Shown: positions 34,617-42,548, counted from the first letter of the stretch. The stretch is DNA of 64,000 bases from an uncultured Rothia sp. (GCA_946221065.1 CAMIIO010000001.1:310001-374000); one strand, 5' to 3'. The notes: generated from the letters alone by a model not told the origin. Numbers and translations: made by a program.

Positions 34617-34718
34617 TTATTCGATGATGGTTTCGGCAATGACTTTGCGTTGTTCTTTGCGTGGGGCAACCGTGCGGAGGATAGCGGATGCGGTGGTGGG
34701 GTCGTGGTGTTGGTTCAT
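34617..34718 (-). pseudogene. Possible 5' remnant of an MFS (MHS-type) transporter gene
   Basis: An AGGAG site precedes an ATG that opens a 33-codon frame ending in RKEQRKVIAETIIE before TAA. This resembles the very start of metabolite:H+ symporters, where a basic R-x-V-(I/V)-x-A stretch runs into T-I-E-W-Y-D-F at the first helix; here the frame stops exactly at IIE. No clear continuation is visible downstream on the same strand. It may be the stump of a deleted aromatic-acid transporter between the two divergent operons. The similarity is short and the call tentative; a small leader peptide is the alternative. Confidence 0.35.
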
Positions 34719-34760
34719 TGGCAAAACTCCTGACCTGGCAACATGCTGTGACTTGCGTTA

Positions 34761-34808
34761 CTTGAATACCTATGGTGGAATAATATACGATTTCAGATAA
34801 TATTCAAG
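34761..34808. promoter_or_regulatory. Inverted repeat in the divergent hpa promoter region
   Basis: CTTGAATA (34761-34768) is the exact complement of TATTCAAG (34801-34808); the AT-rich centre contains another near-palindrome (GAATAATAT / ATAATATTC). It lies 24-72 nt before the FAH-RraA start, where the plus-strand promoter should be. The GntR-type repressor encoded in the operon is the obvious candidate ligand. The rest of 34455-34832 holds the transporter remnant and the monooxygenase leader. Confidence 0.5.
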
Positions 34809-34832
34809 AGATTTAATGACGAGGGTCACAAA

Positions 34833-36326
34833 ATGGTCAGTTTGAATCCGCAAGAAATCCGAACCGCAACCGGCAAAATTATTGCCATCCACGTAGCCTA
34901 TGAATCTCGCGCAGCACAGCGCGGACGTCGCCCCACACAGCCCTCCTACTTTTTAAAACCCACCAGCTCACTCTCCTTTAGCGGGGATTCCGTAGAACGC
35001 CCCGAAGGCACCGAACTTATGGCGTTTGAGGGAGAAATCGCACTGATTATCGGTAAGACAGCACGCAACGTGCCTATCGAAGAAGCCTGGTCGCACGTCG
35101 GCTATGTGACAGCCTCCAACGACCTAGGGGTTTATGATTACCGCGCCGCGGACAAGGGATCCAACCTGCGATCCAAGGGGCGTGACGGTTACACCCCGAT
35201 CGGCCCCGAACTCATCGACGCCAGCAAAGTGAGCCCAGAGAACTTACGGATTCGCACCTGGGTTGACGGCGAACTACGCCAGGAAGACACCACCGCTGCG
35301 CGTCACATGATTTTCCCGCTGGAACAATTTATTGCCGATCTTTCTCAGCATATGACGCTAGAACCCGGAGACATCATTCTGACCGGCACGCCGGCTGGCT
35401 CCTCCGTCGTTACCCCAGGTCAAACCGTAGAAATCGAGATAGACGCTCCCGAAACGGACGAAAAACTGAGCTCCGGGAGGCTTATCACCCATATTATTGA
35501 CGGCCCCGGAAACTTTAATCCCGAGATTGGCACGCTACCTTCCATCGACGATAAACAGCGCGAAGAGGCATGGGGATCCCGCGAAGAAGCCGGGCTACCC
35601 GTCAAAGCGCAACTCACCGACGAGCTGCGCGCCAAGCTCGAAAAAACGCCCACTGCCGGACTCTCCGCCCAGCTCCGCCAGCGCGGACTCAACAACGTCG
35701 TCATCGAAGGTGCGTACCCCCAGACTCCCGGTACCACAATGGTTGGCACCGCAAAAACTTTGCGCTTCGTCCCCAACCGCGAGGATCTGTTCAAAAAACA
35801 CGGCGGTGGCTACAACGCCCAAAAACGCTGCTTTGATGCTGTTGCCCCTGGGGAGGTCATTGTGATTGAAGCCCGCGGTGAATCCGGTTCCGGAACCCTC
35901 GGAGACATTCTTGCTCTGCGCGCCAAACATAACGGTGCCGCGGGTGTTGTGACCGATGGCAGTGTGCGCGATTACGCTGCCGTCAAAGAGATTGGGTTGC
36001 CCGTTTTTACCCAGGGTGCTCACCCCGCAGTTCTTGGTCGCAAACACGTGCCTTGGGAATCGGATGTCGCCATCGCCTGCGGCAACGTCACCGTGCTACC
36101 GGGCGATATTATCGTGGGCGACGACGACGGCGTGATCGTGATTCCGTTAGATATTGCAGAAGAGGTTGCCGACGCCGCGCTTGCCAAGGAACGTGAAGAC
36201 GAATGGGTTGCCGAGCAGGTGGCCGCTGGTCATCCCGTAGATGGACTCTTTCCGCCGACCGGGCAGTGGAAGGATAAATATCAGCAGTTTCTCGCTCACC
36301 AAGATTCCGGCAAAGAAAGTAACTAG
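34833..36326 (+). CDS. Fusion of fumarylacetoacetate-hydrolase-family domain and RraA-like domain
   Basis: A 497-residue two-domain protein. The N-terminal FAH-type domain (about 15-230) has the acidic metal ligands in FEGEIALIIGK and NDLGVYD, and PIGPELI and GDIILTGTPAG motifs. FAH relatives in this pathway (HpaG) isomerise or decarboxylate the ring-cleavage products. The C-terminal domain (about 275-455) is RraA/HMG-aldolase-like, with GTLGDILALRAKHNGAAGVVTDGSVRDY carrying the G-D and R-D motifs; active members are oxaloacetate decarboxylases or 4-hydroxy-2-oxo-acid aldolases. Thus one chain may carry out both the isomerase and decarboxylase steps that tandem FAH domains perform in E. coli HpaG. 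First gene of the plus-strand hpa operon; gntR starts 2 nt after its stop. Confidence 0.85.
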   Translation: MVSLNPQEIRTATGKIIAIHVAYESRAAQRGRRPTQPSYFLKPTSSLSFSGDSVERPEGTELMAFEGEIALIIGKTARNVPIEEAWSHVGYVTASNDLGVYDYRAADKGSNLRSKGRDGYTPIGPELIDASKVSPENLRIRTWVDGELRQEDTTAARHMIFPLEQFIADLSQHMTLEPGDIILTGTPAGSSVVTPGQTVEIEIDAPETDEKLSSGRLITHIIDGPGNFNPEIGTLPSIDDKQREEAWGSREEAGLPVKAQLTDELRAKLEKTPTAGLSAQLRQRGLNNVVIEGAYPQTPGTTMVGTAKTLRFVPNREDLFKKHGGGYNAQKRCFDAVAPGEVIVIEARGESGSGTLGDILALRAKHNGAAGVVTDGSVRDYAAVKEIGLPVFTQGAHPAVLGRKHVPWESDVAIACGNVTVLPGDIIVGDDDGVIVIPLDIAEEVADAALAKEREDEWVAEQVAAGHPVDGLFPPTGQWKDKYQQFLAHQDSGKESN

Positions 36327-36328
36327 CC

Positions 36329-36982
36329 ATGTCTAAAGTCGATCAGGCATACCGCTGGATTAAGGAGCGCATTAAGAACGGTGAGTACACCCCCGGCTTT
36401 AGATTGGTTTTAGCCACCATTGCCGAGCAGCTTGATGTGTCGGTGGTTCCGGTGCGCGAAGCAATTAGGCAGCTCGAAGCCGAGGGATTAGTGACCTTTG
36501 AGCGTAATGTCGGCGCAAGCGTGACCATGGTGGACGATGTGCAGTATCGCATTTCGATGCAGACCCTGGGCATCCTTGAAGCGGCAGCGACCGGATTAGC
36601 TTCCCGGTATCTTACCGAAGCAGATTTGGGGCAAGCTCGGTTACTTAATATGCAGATGGCCGACTGCCTTGCGCGATTCAATGCCCAAGAGTTCACTCGT
36701 CTTAACCATCAGTTCCACCGGGTGCTATACGCTAAGTGCCCTAATGCCAGGTTGTGCGAACTCGCTGACCAGGAATGGGAGCGACTGTCTCATATCCGCG
36801 CCTCGTCTTTCTCTCAGATTCCTGAACGCGCTCACGAATCGGTGCGAGAACACGAGCATATCCTGGAGCTACTGACAGAAAATGCGCCCCCGGATGAGAT
36901 TGAGCAGGCGGTTCGACAGCACCGCAATGCCACCCTTGAAGCCTTCCTATCCCTTAATCTACATAACCTTCAAACCGCTTAG
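36329..36982 (+). CDS. GntR-family transcriptional regulator (FCD type)
   Basis: A 217-residue regulator: winged helix at about 5-72 (AEQLDVSVVPVREAIRQLEAEGLV) and an all-helical FCD ligand domain (about 85-210) with histidines in LNHQFHRVLY, REHEHILELL and RQHRNATLEAF that usually hold a metal and the effector carboxylate. Location inside the hpa operon suggests that it controls this cluster, probably as a repressor released by hydroxyphenylacetate or homoprotocatechuate. The inverted repeat at 34761-34808 is a candidate operator. Confidence 0.88.
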   Translation: MSKVDQAYRWIKERIKNGEYTPGFRLVLATIAEQLDVSVVPVREAIRQLEAEGLVTFERNVGASVTMVDDVQYRISMQTLGILEAAATGLASRYLTEADLGQARLLNMQMADCLARFNAQEFTRLNHQFHRVLYAKCPNARLCELADQEWERLSHIRASSFSQIPERAHESVREHEHILELLTENAPPDEIEQAVRQHRNATLEAFLSLNLHNLQTA

Positions 36983-37003
36983 ATTACTGCCAAGGAGATC
37001 ACC

Positions 37004-38512
37004 ATGACCTTCACCAACGACGCCGCCAAGCCAGCGGAGCTGCCCGAAAAGATTCAGCACTATATTAACGGCACGTTCGTTGACTCCATCGATGGAGATA
37101 CCTTTGATGTGCTTGATCCAGTAACCAATCAGCCGTACATCAAGGCGGCTTCGGGTAAAAAGGAAGACATTGAAGCCGCCGTAGAAGTAGCTAAGGAGGC
37201 CTTCAAGAATGGTCCCTGGCCCACCATGTTGCCCCGCGAACGTGCCCGTGTGCTCACCAAAATTGCAGATATTGTGGAGAGCCGTGGCGATCAGCTAGCA
37301 GCCATGGAATCCTATGACTCCGGTCTGCCAATCACCCAAGCCCTGGGACAGGCGCGGCGTGCGGCGGAGAATTTTCGATTCTTCGCGGACCTCATTGTTG
37401 CCCAGTCTGACGACGTATTTAAAGTACCCGGACGCCAGGTGAACTATGTAAACCGCAAGCCCATTGGCGTTGCCGGACTGATTACTCCTTGGAACACCCC
37501 GTTCATGCTGGAATCCTGGAAGCTGGCTCCGGCGCTTGCCACGGGTAACACCGTGGTGCTGAAACCAGCCGAGTTTACTCCGCTCTCGGCACAGCTTTGG
37601 GCAGGGATCTTTGAGGAGGCAGGGTTGCCCGCCGGGGTATTCAACCTTGTTAACGGCTTTGGCGAAACCGCCGGTGAATCGCTGGTCAAGCACCCCGACG
37701 TTCCCTTGATTTCTTTCACGGGAGAGTCCAAAACCGGGCAGATTATTTTTGCCAATTCCGCGCCCTTCCTCAAAGGTCTTTCGATGGAGCTCGGTGGGAA
37801 GTCCCCAGCAGTGATTTTTGACGACGCAGATCTTGAGGCCGCCGTCAACGCCACAATCTTTGGGGTGTTCTCTCTCAACGGCGAGCGCTGCACCGCAGGT
37901 TCCCGCATCCTCGTTCAGCGCGGAATCTACGATGAATTTGTGGATCGGTACGCGGCTCAGGCGCAGCGCGTGAAAGTGGGTCTGCCCTCTGATCCTGCTA
38001 CCGAGGTGGGGGCGCTGGTTCATCCCGAGCACTTTGAAAAAGTCATGAGCTATGTGGAGGTCGGTAAGCAGGAAGGCCGTTTGGTTGCCGGCGGTGGGCG
38101 TCCCGAAGGGTTTGAGGAAGGAAACTTCGTTCAACCTACCGTATTTGTGGATGTTGATCCTTCCGCACGGATCTTCCAGGAAGAGATCTTTGGCCCGGTC
38201 GTAGCTATTACCCCCTTCGATACGGAAGAAGAGGCGCTAGAGCTTGCCAATAACACCAAGTACGGTTTGGCTGCGTATATTTGGACTTCCAACCTGCAGC
38301 GTGCTCATAACTTCTCACAGGCGGTGGACGCCGGTATGGTGTGGCTGAACTCCAATAATGTGCGCGATTTGCGCACCCCCTTTGGCGGCGTCAAGGCATC
38401 TGGGTTAGGACACGAGGGCGGTTATCGTTCCATCGACTTCTATACCGATCAACAGGCAGTGCATATCAACCTGGGCGAGGTGCATAACCCCGTTTTCGGT
38501 AAGGCTAACTAG
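37004..38512 (+). CDS. hpaE: 5-carboxymethyl-2-hydroxymuconate semialdehyde dehydrogenase HpaE
   Basis: A 502-residue aldehyde dehydrogenase oxidising the HpaD product CHMS to the dicarboxylate CHM with NAD. It resembles E. coli HpaE through long stretches: FSLNGERCTAGSRI with the catalytic Cys, MELGGKSPAVIF with the Glu, and NNVRDLRTPFGGVKASG near the C terminus, where HpaE has TQNVRDLRQPFGGVKASG. ATG follows AAGGAG. It sits directly upstream of hpaD, in pathway order. Confidence 0.93.
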   Translation: MTFTNDAAKPAELPEKIQHYINGTFVDSIDGDTFDVLDPVTNQPYIKAASGKKEDIEAAVEVAKEAFKNGPWPTMLPRERARVLTKIADIVESRGDQLAAMESYDSGLPITQALGQARRAAENFRFFADLIVAQSDDVFKVPGRQVNYVNRKPIGVAGLITPWNTPFMLESWKLAPALATGNTVVLKPAEFTPLSAQLWAGIFEEAGLPAGVFNLVNGFGETAGESLVKHPDVPLISFTGESKTGQIIFANSAPFLKGLSMELGGKSPAVIFDDADLEAAVNATIFGVFSLNGERCTAGSRILVQRGIYDEFVDRYAAQAQRVKVGLPSDPATEVGALVHPEHFEKVMSYVEVGKQEGRLVAGGGRPEGFEEGNFVQPTVFVDVDPSARIFQEEIFGPVVAITPFDTEEEALELANNTKYGLAAYIWTSNLQRAHNFSQAVDAGMVWLNSNNVRDLRTPFGGVKASGLGHEGGYRSIDFYTDQQAVHINLGEVHNPVFGKAN

Positions 38513-38597
38513 GCACTATTCACTGACTACGGCGACGCCGGCCTCTACCTGCCGTCGTCGCCACCCCAATACATACCTGAGAGCAAAGAGGCTTACT

Positions 38598-39710
38598 ATG
38601 GCACCTGAATTTGTTGATTATCCCGTGTTGGTTCCCGATGCTGACGCACCGGATGTGATTCGTTGCGCGTCGATGGAACTTGTTGTGACTGATCTGAAGC
38701 GCTCGCGTGATTTTTATGTGGATGTGCTCGGTCTGGTGGTTACGGAAGAGGACGACGAGGCGATTTATCTGCGTTCGATGGAGGAGTTCATCCACCACAA
38801 TCTGATTCTGCGTAAGGGGGAAACTCCAGCCGTTGCAGCTTTCTCTTACCGCGTGCGCACTCCGGAGGATCTGGATAAGGCAGAGAAATTTTATTCCGCT
38901 CGTGGCTGTGAGGTTCGCCGTAACAAAGACGGTTTTGTGAAGGGTATTGGCGATTCGGTGCGTGTGCAGGATCCGCTGGGCTTCCCCTATGAGTTCTTCT
39001 ATGAGGTTGAGCATGTGGAGCGCCTTGCATGGCACTATAATCTCTATACTCCCGGCGCGCTGGTGCGTTTGGATCACTTCAACCAGGTGACCCCGGATGT
39101 GCCGAAGGCGGTTGCTTATATGGAAGATCTGGGTTTCCGCGTGACCGAGGATATTCAGGATGAGAACGGTACATCCTACGCCGCGTGGATGCGGCGTAAG
39201 CCGACCGTTCACGATACCGCAATGACCGGCGGCGACGGTCCGCGCATGCACCATGTTGCTTTCGCCACGCACGAGAAGCACAACATTATTGCTATTTGTG
39301 ACAAGCTCGGTGCGTTGCGTCTATCGGACCATATTGAGCGTGGTCCCGGCCGGCATGGTGTTTCCAATGCCTATTATCTGTACCTGCGCGATCCCGACGG
39401 GCACCGCGTGGAGATTTACACCCAGGATTACTACACGGGCGATCCTGATAACCCGCGTGTGACCTGGGACGTTCACGATAACCAGCGTCGAGACTGGTGG
39501 GGCACCCCGGTGGTTCCCTCGTGGTACACCGACGCTTCGCGCGTGCTGGATCTTGATGGAAACTTGGTTCCGCTCACCGAGCGAACTGACGATTCGGAAA
39601 TGGCTCAGACCATTGGCGCCGATGGTTTCTCCTATACTCGCAAGGACGAGGGAGAAGACTCCATGCCGGAATGGAAGCAGGGCGAGTACAAGCTGGGGCA
39701 TCAGCTGTAG
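38598..39710 (+). CDS. hpaD: Homoprotocatechuate 2,3-dioxygenase HpaD (extradiol, VOC type)
   Basis: A 370-residue type I extradiol dioxygenase that cleaves 3,4-dihydroxyphenylacetate to CHMS. Compared with the well-studied Brevibacterium fuscum enzyme, all key residues recur with a constant offset of five: metal ligands H160, H219 and E272 (fuscum H155, H214, E267), N162, W197, acid-base H205 (H200), R248, H253, Y262 (Y257) and R298. The metal may be Fe(II) or Mn(II), as both serve this subgroup. This is the strongest single indicator of what the cluster degrades. ATG follows GAGGC. Confidence 0.95.
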   Translation: MAPEFVDYPVLVPDADAPDVIRCASMELVVTDLKRSRDFYVDVLGLVVTEEDDEAIYLRSMEEFIHHNLILRKGETPAVAAFSYRVRTPEDLDKAEKFYSARGCEVRRNKDGFVKGIGDSVRVQDPLGFPYEFFYEVEHVERLAWHYNLYTPGALVRLDHFNQVTPDVPKAVAYMEDLGFRVTEDIQDENGTSYAAWMRRKPTVHDTAMTGGDGPRMHHVAFATHEKHNIIAICDKLGALRLSDHIERGPGRHGVSNAYYLYLRDPDGHRVEIYTQDYYTGDPDNPRVTWDVHDNQRRDWWGTPVVPSWYTDASRVLDLDGNLVPLTERTDDSEMAQTIGADGFSYTRKDEGEDSMPEWKQGEYKLGHQL

Positions 39711-39728
39711 AAATTGTGCGCAGTGACG

Positions 39729-39792
39729 GGGCGGGGAATTGTTGAGTAGGTTTCTTAGCCCCGCTCTAGCGCATGCGTTGCCCCGCCCTTTA
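39729..39792 (+). terminator. GC-rich hairpin between hpaD and hpaH
   Basis: GGGCGGGG (39729-39736) pairs with CCCCGCCC (39781-39788), followed by TTTAT. The inner GCGGGG can alternatively pair with CCCCGC at 39759-39764. It may partly terminate transcription or protect upstream mRNA, lowering hpaH-hpaI output relative to hpaD. Confidence 0.55.
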
Positions 39793-39839
39793 TGTCCTGA
39801 CCACCACAGAAATTTTGCACAGCGAGAGAAGAGGAAACC

Positions 39840-40625
39840 GTGCTCACTCACGAAGAACTCACTACTATTGCCGATGATTTAGCGGAAGCCGAGAAGAATC
39901 GCACCATGATTCCACGGCTGACGGCGCAGTACCCTCAGATGGATATTGAAGATTCTTACGCAGTGCAGCGGATGTTCCGCGAGCGCTGTGAGGAGCAGGG
40001 GCGCCGTGTGGTGGGGCGCAAAATTGGGCTGACGTCTAAGGTGATGCAGGAAGCTACGGGCATTACCGAACCCGATTATGGGGTAATTTTTGCCGATCAG
40101 GTGTTTGAGAATGGCTCGGTGATTGAGCATTCTCAGTACTCAAATGTGCGGATTGAGGTGGAGCTGGCTTTTGTGCTGAAAGATGACGTGCAGGGGCCGG
40201 ACGTGAGTGTTTTTGATGTTTTGCGTGCTACCGAGTACGTGGTTCCTGCGCTGGAGATTCTGAGTTCACGTGTGGAAATGGAGGGGCGCACGATCGTAGA
40301 TACGATTAGCGATAACGCGGCCCTCGGTGCCATGGTCTACGGTGGTCGCCCGGTTTCACCGGATTCTTTGGATTTGCGCTGGGTGAGCGCTTTGCTGTAC
40401 CGCAATGAAACGATTGAGGATTCCGGGGTTGCCGCTGCCGTGCTGAATCATCCGGCGATGGGTGTGGTGTGGTTGGCGAATAAGCTTGCCGAGCACGGGG
40501 ACTTTTTGAAAGCGGGAGAGATTATTCTTGCCGGTTCGTTTACGAAGCCGATGTGGGTTCATACCGGGGATACCGTCCACGCAGATTATGGTGATTTGGG
40601 GGCTGTGACGTGTCGGTTCGTGTGA
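39840..40625 (+). CDS. hpaH: 2-oxo-hept-4-ene-1,7-dioate hydratase HpaH
   Basis: A 261-residue magnesium-dependent hydratase of the MhpD/HpaH family adding water to 2-oxo-hept-4-ene-1,7-dioate. It parallels E. coli HpaH along its length: KIGLTSKVMQ, EPDYGVIF, RIEVELAFVL, DTISDNAALG, LDLRWVSALLYRN and the C-terminal DYGDLGAVTCRFV. Start is GTG 39840 with GAGAAGAGGAAACC upstream. The next gene, hpaI, starts 16 nt before its stop. Confidence 0.94.
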   Translation: MLTHEELTTIADDLAEAEKNRTMIPRLTAQYPQMDIEDSYAVQRMFRERCEEQGRRVVGRKIGLTSKVMQEATGITEPDYGVIFADQVFENGSVIEHSQYSNVRIEVELAFVLKDDVQGPDVSVFDVLRATEYVVPALEILSSRVEMEGRTIVDTISDNAALGAMVYGGRPVSPDSLDLRWVSALLYRNETIEDSGVAAAVLNHPAMGVVWLANKLAEHGDFLKAGEIILAGSFTKPMWVHTGDTVHADYGDLGAVTCRFV

Positions 40626-41494
40626 GGGAATTATTACGGGCGCAGACGGGGGAGACGGCGGGGGCATCTGCTCCTCTTGCGGTGGCTCAGCCAAGTTTCA
40701 AAGATTTGTTCAGTGCGCAGGCTCGTATTGTGACGAATGCGCCGGTCACGGGGCTTTTTCTGTGCTCTACCGATGGGACGGTGGCGGAGATTTGTGCCGG
40801 TGCCGGGTTCGACTATCTCTTGGTAGATGGCGAACATTCGCCGTTTACTCTGGCGCAGATCCAGGTAACCCTGCGGGTGATTGCGGCGTATCCTACGCTG
40901 GCACTGGTGCGCGTTCCCGCTAATGATGAGGTGCTCATTAAGCAGTATCTGGACGCCGGGGCGCAGTCGATTCTGGTGCCAATGGTGGACTCGGTGGAGC
41001 AAGCGCAGGTTGCGGCTCGTGCGGTGGCTTATCCTCCTGCAGGGGTGCGTGGGGTAGGCTCCGCGTTGGCACGCTCGGCGCGCTGGAATCGGATCCCAAG
41101 GTATTTGGCTAGTGCCCGAGAGACAATCTCGTTAGTGGTGCAGATTGAGTCTGCTCAGGCGGTTGAGTACGCTACCGACATTGCGGCGGTTGAGGGTATG
41201 GACGGGCTTTTTGTGGGGCCGTCGGATCTTGCGGCGTCGATGGGGCTCATTGGTCAGCAAAGCCACCCCGACGTCGTCGCGGCGGTCAAAGAGACCATTG
41301 GGGCAGCAAAGCGCGCGGGAAAGATTGTTGGTGTGAATGCCTTTGATCGTACTCAGGCTGAGGAATATGTGGCGGCAGGTGCCGATTTTGTTAATGTGGG
41401 TGCCGATGTTGCCCTGCTGGCACGCGCTACCGAGCAGCTAGCGGGAAGCTGGTTGAATCCTAGGTCCGGTGGCAAGGAGCGAACGAGTTACTAA
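40610..41494 (+). CDS. hpaI: 4-hydroxy-2-oxo-heptane-1,7-dioate aldolase HpaI
   Basis: A 294-residue class II aldolase splitting the last intermediate into pyruvate and succinic semialdehyde. E. coli HpaI landmarks recur: the catalytic His in LLVDGEHSP, the Arg in LVRVPAND, YPPAGVRGVGSALARS, the metal-binding Glu in VQIESAQ and Asp in FVGPSDLAASMG. About 37 N-terminal residues precede the family start and are unusual; they arise from GTG 40610, which overlaps hpaH by 16 nt. A strong terminator follows. Confidence 0.93.
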   Translation: MSVRVRELLRAQTGETAGASAPLAVAQPSFKDLFSAQARIVTNAPVTGLFLCSTDGTVAEICAGAGFDYLLVDGEHSPFTLAQIQVTLRVIAAYPTLALVRVPANDEVLIKQYLDAGAQSILVPMVDSVEQAQVAARAVAYPPAGVRGVGSALARSARWNRIPRYLASARETISLVVQIESAQAVEYATDIAAVEGMDGLFVGPSDLAASMGLIGQQSHPDVVAAVKETIGAAKRAGKIVGVNAFDRTQAEEYVAAGADFVNVGADVALLARATEQLAGSWLNPRSGGKERTSY

Positions 41495-41533
41495 AATTTG
41501 GGTAGCTTTTCGGCTGGGATAATAGACGGGTAT

Positions 41534-41578
41534 GGGGTGAGGTGCTGCGGTGAGCGAGCCTCATCCCGCATCTTTTTT
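41534..41578 (+). terminator. Terminator of the hpa operon
   Basis: GGGGTGAGGT (41534-41543) pairs with GCCTCATCCC (41558-41567), two wobbles, followed closely by TCTTTTTT. Confidence 0.75.
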
Positions 41579-41635
41579 AATACGTCATAAAAATCTATGC
41601 AAATTGGTATTTTAGGTGTCAAGTAGGGAGTAGTA

Positions 41636-41649
41636 TTAGGGTGTCCTAA
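41636..41649. promoter_or_regulatory. DtxR/IdeR-like iron box before efeU
   Basis: TTAGG-GTGT-CCTAA is a perfect inverted repeat matching the core of the actinobacterial iron-repressor site (TTAGGTTAGCCTAACCTAA). It overlaps a TAGTAT -10 candidate at 41631-41636. Extra TTAGG half-sites occur on either side (about 41612 and 41657). Together with the efeUOB operon this predicts iron repression. Confidence 0.75.
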
Positions 41650-41687
41650 CTAACAAGTTAGGGGAAGTCTAGTGAAAGCGATGCCCG

Positions 41688-42518
41688 GTGTTTCAGAACT
41701 TTCTGATCGGATTACGCGAGGGCCTAGAAGCCGCCCTCATCGTTGGTCTACTTTTGGCTTACGTCCGAAAGACCAACCGAACACACCTGGTTCCCAAAAT
41801 CTGGGCAGGAATCGCCTGTGCCGTTCTACTCTCGCTAGGGTTCGGCGCCTTCCTCACCTTTGGTCCCAATGGGCTAACCTTTGAGGCACAGGAAGCCATC
41901 GGCGGTTCGCTGTCCATCATCGCCGTAGGCTTTGTGACCTGGATGATCTTCTGGATGGCAGAGAACTCCAAACACCTCTCCACAAACCTAGGACAAAAAC
42001 TCGACGCCGTGGAAACCAAAACCTGGAGCGTCATCCTCTTGGCAGCCCTCTCCGTCGGCAGAGAAGGGCTAGAAACCGCATTATTCATCTGGGCAGCGTC
42101 CAAGGCCACCGGAAGCGGATCGAATGCGCTCTGGGGAGCGCTCGCCGGCATCGCCGTCGCTATCTTCCTCGCTTGGCTACTCATGCGCGGAACGCTCAGG
42201 CTCAACCTTTCTACATTCTTCACCTGGACCGGCGGGTTCCTTATTTTCGTTGCCGCAGGGGTGCTCGCCTACGGCATTCACGACCTCCAAGAAGCGGGTA
42301 TCCTGCCTGGTTTACACCACCTCATGTTCGATGTTTCGCACATTATTGCCCCCACCTCCGTGACCGGAACCTTGCTCAAAGTCGTCTTTAACTTCTCACC
42401 GGCCACTACCTGGCTAGAGGGTATCGCCTGGATTCTCTACGTGGGAATCGTACTGACCCTTTTTATCCGCAACGCACTTTCACACAAAAAGACACGCCCC
42501 GCTGCCGTGGCCGCCTAA
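41688..42518 (+). CDS. efeU: Iron permease EfeU (FTR1 family)
   Basis: A 276-residue membrane permease with seven or so helices and two REGLE motifs, at about 9-14 (LREGLEAAL) and 126-131 (GREGLETAL), that bind iron during transport. Downstream efeO and efeB complete the EfeUOB system. The only start compatible with the family N terminus is GTG 41688, but no ribosome site stands before it; a good AGGGGAAG site serves an out-of-frame GTG at 41672 and ATG at 41681 instead. Either initiation is coupled or a one-base change has altered the 5' end. Confidence 0.9.
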   Translation: MFQNFLIGLREGLEAALIVGLLLAYVRKTNRTHLVPKIWAGIACAVLLSLGFGAFLTFGPNGLTFEAQEAIGGSLSIIAVGFVTWMIFWMAENSKHLSTNLGQKLDAVETKTWSVILLAALSVGREGLETALFIWAASKATGSGSNALWGALAGIAVAIFLAWLLMRGTLRLNLSTFFTWTGGFLIFVAAGVLAYGIHDLQEAGILPGLHHLMFDVSHIIAPTSVTGTLLKVVFNFSPATTWLEGIAWILYVGIVLTLFIRNALSHKKTRPAAVAA

Positions 42519-42548
42519 CACACCAACACTCATCGTAGAAAGAACATC

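Noticed and set aside
34512..34800. Two overlapping plus-strand ORFs (73 and 79 codons) in the hpa divergent region
   Set aside because: Odd composition (Cys/Gly/Val-rich), antisense to the more plausible transporter remnant, and no ribosome sites.
41672..41884. 70-codon plus-strand ORF starting with a good ribosome site over efeU
   Set aside because: It is the out-of-frame reading of efeU; kept only as an observation about efeU initiation.
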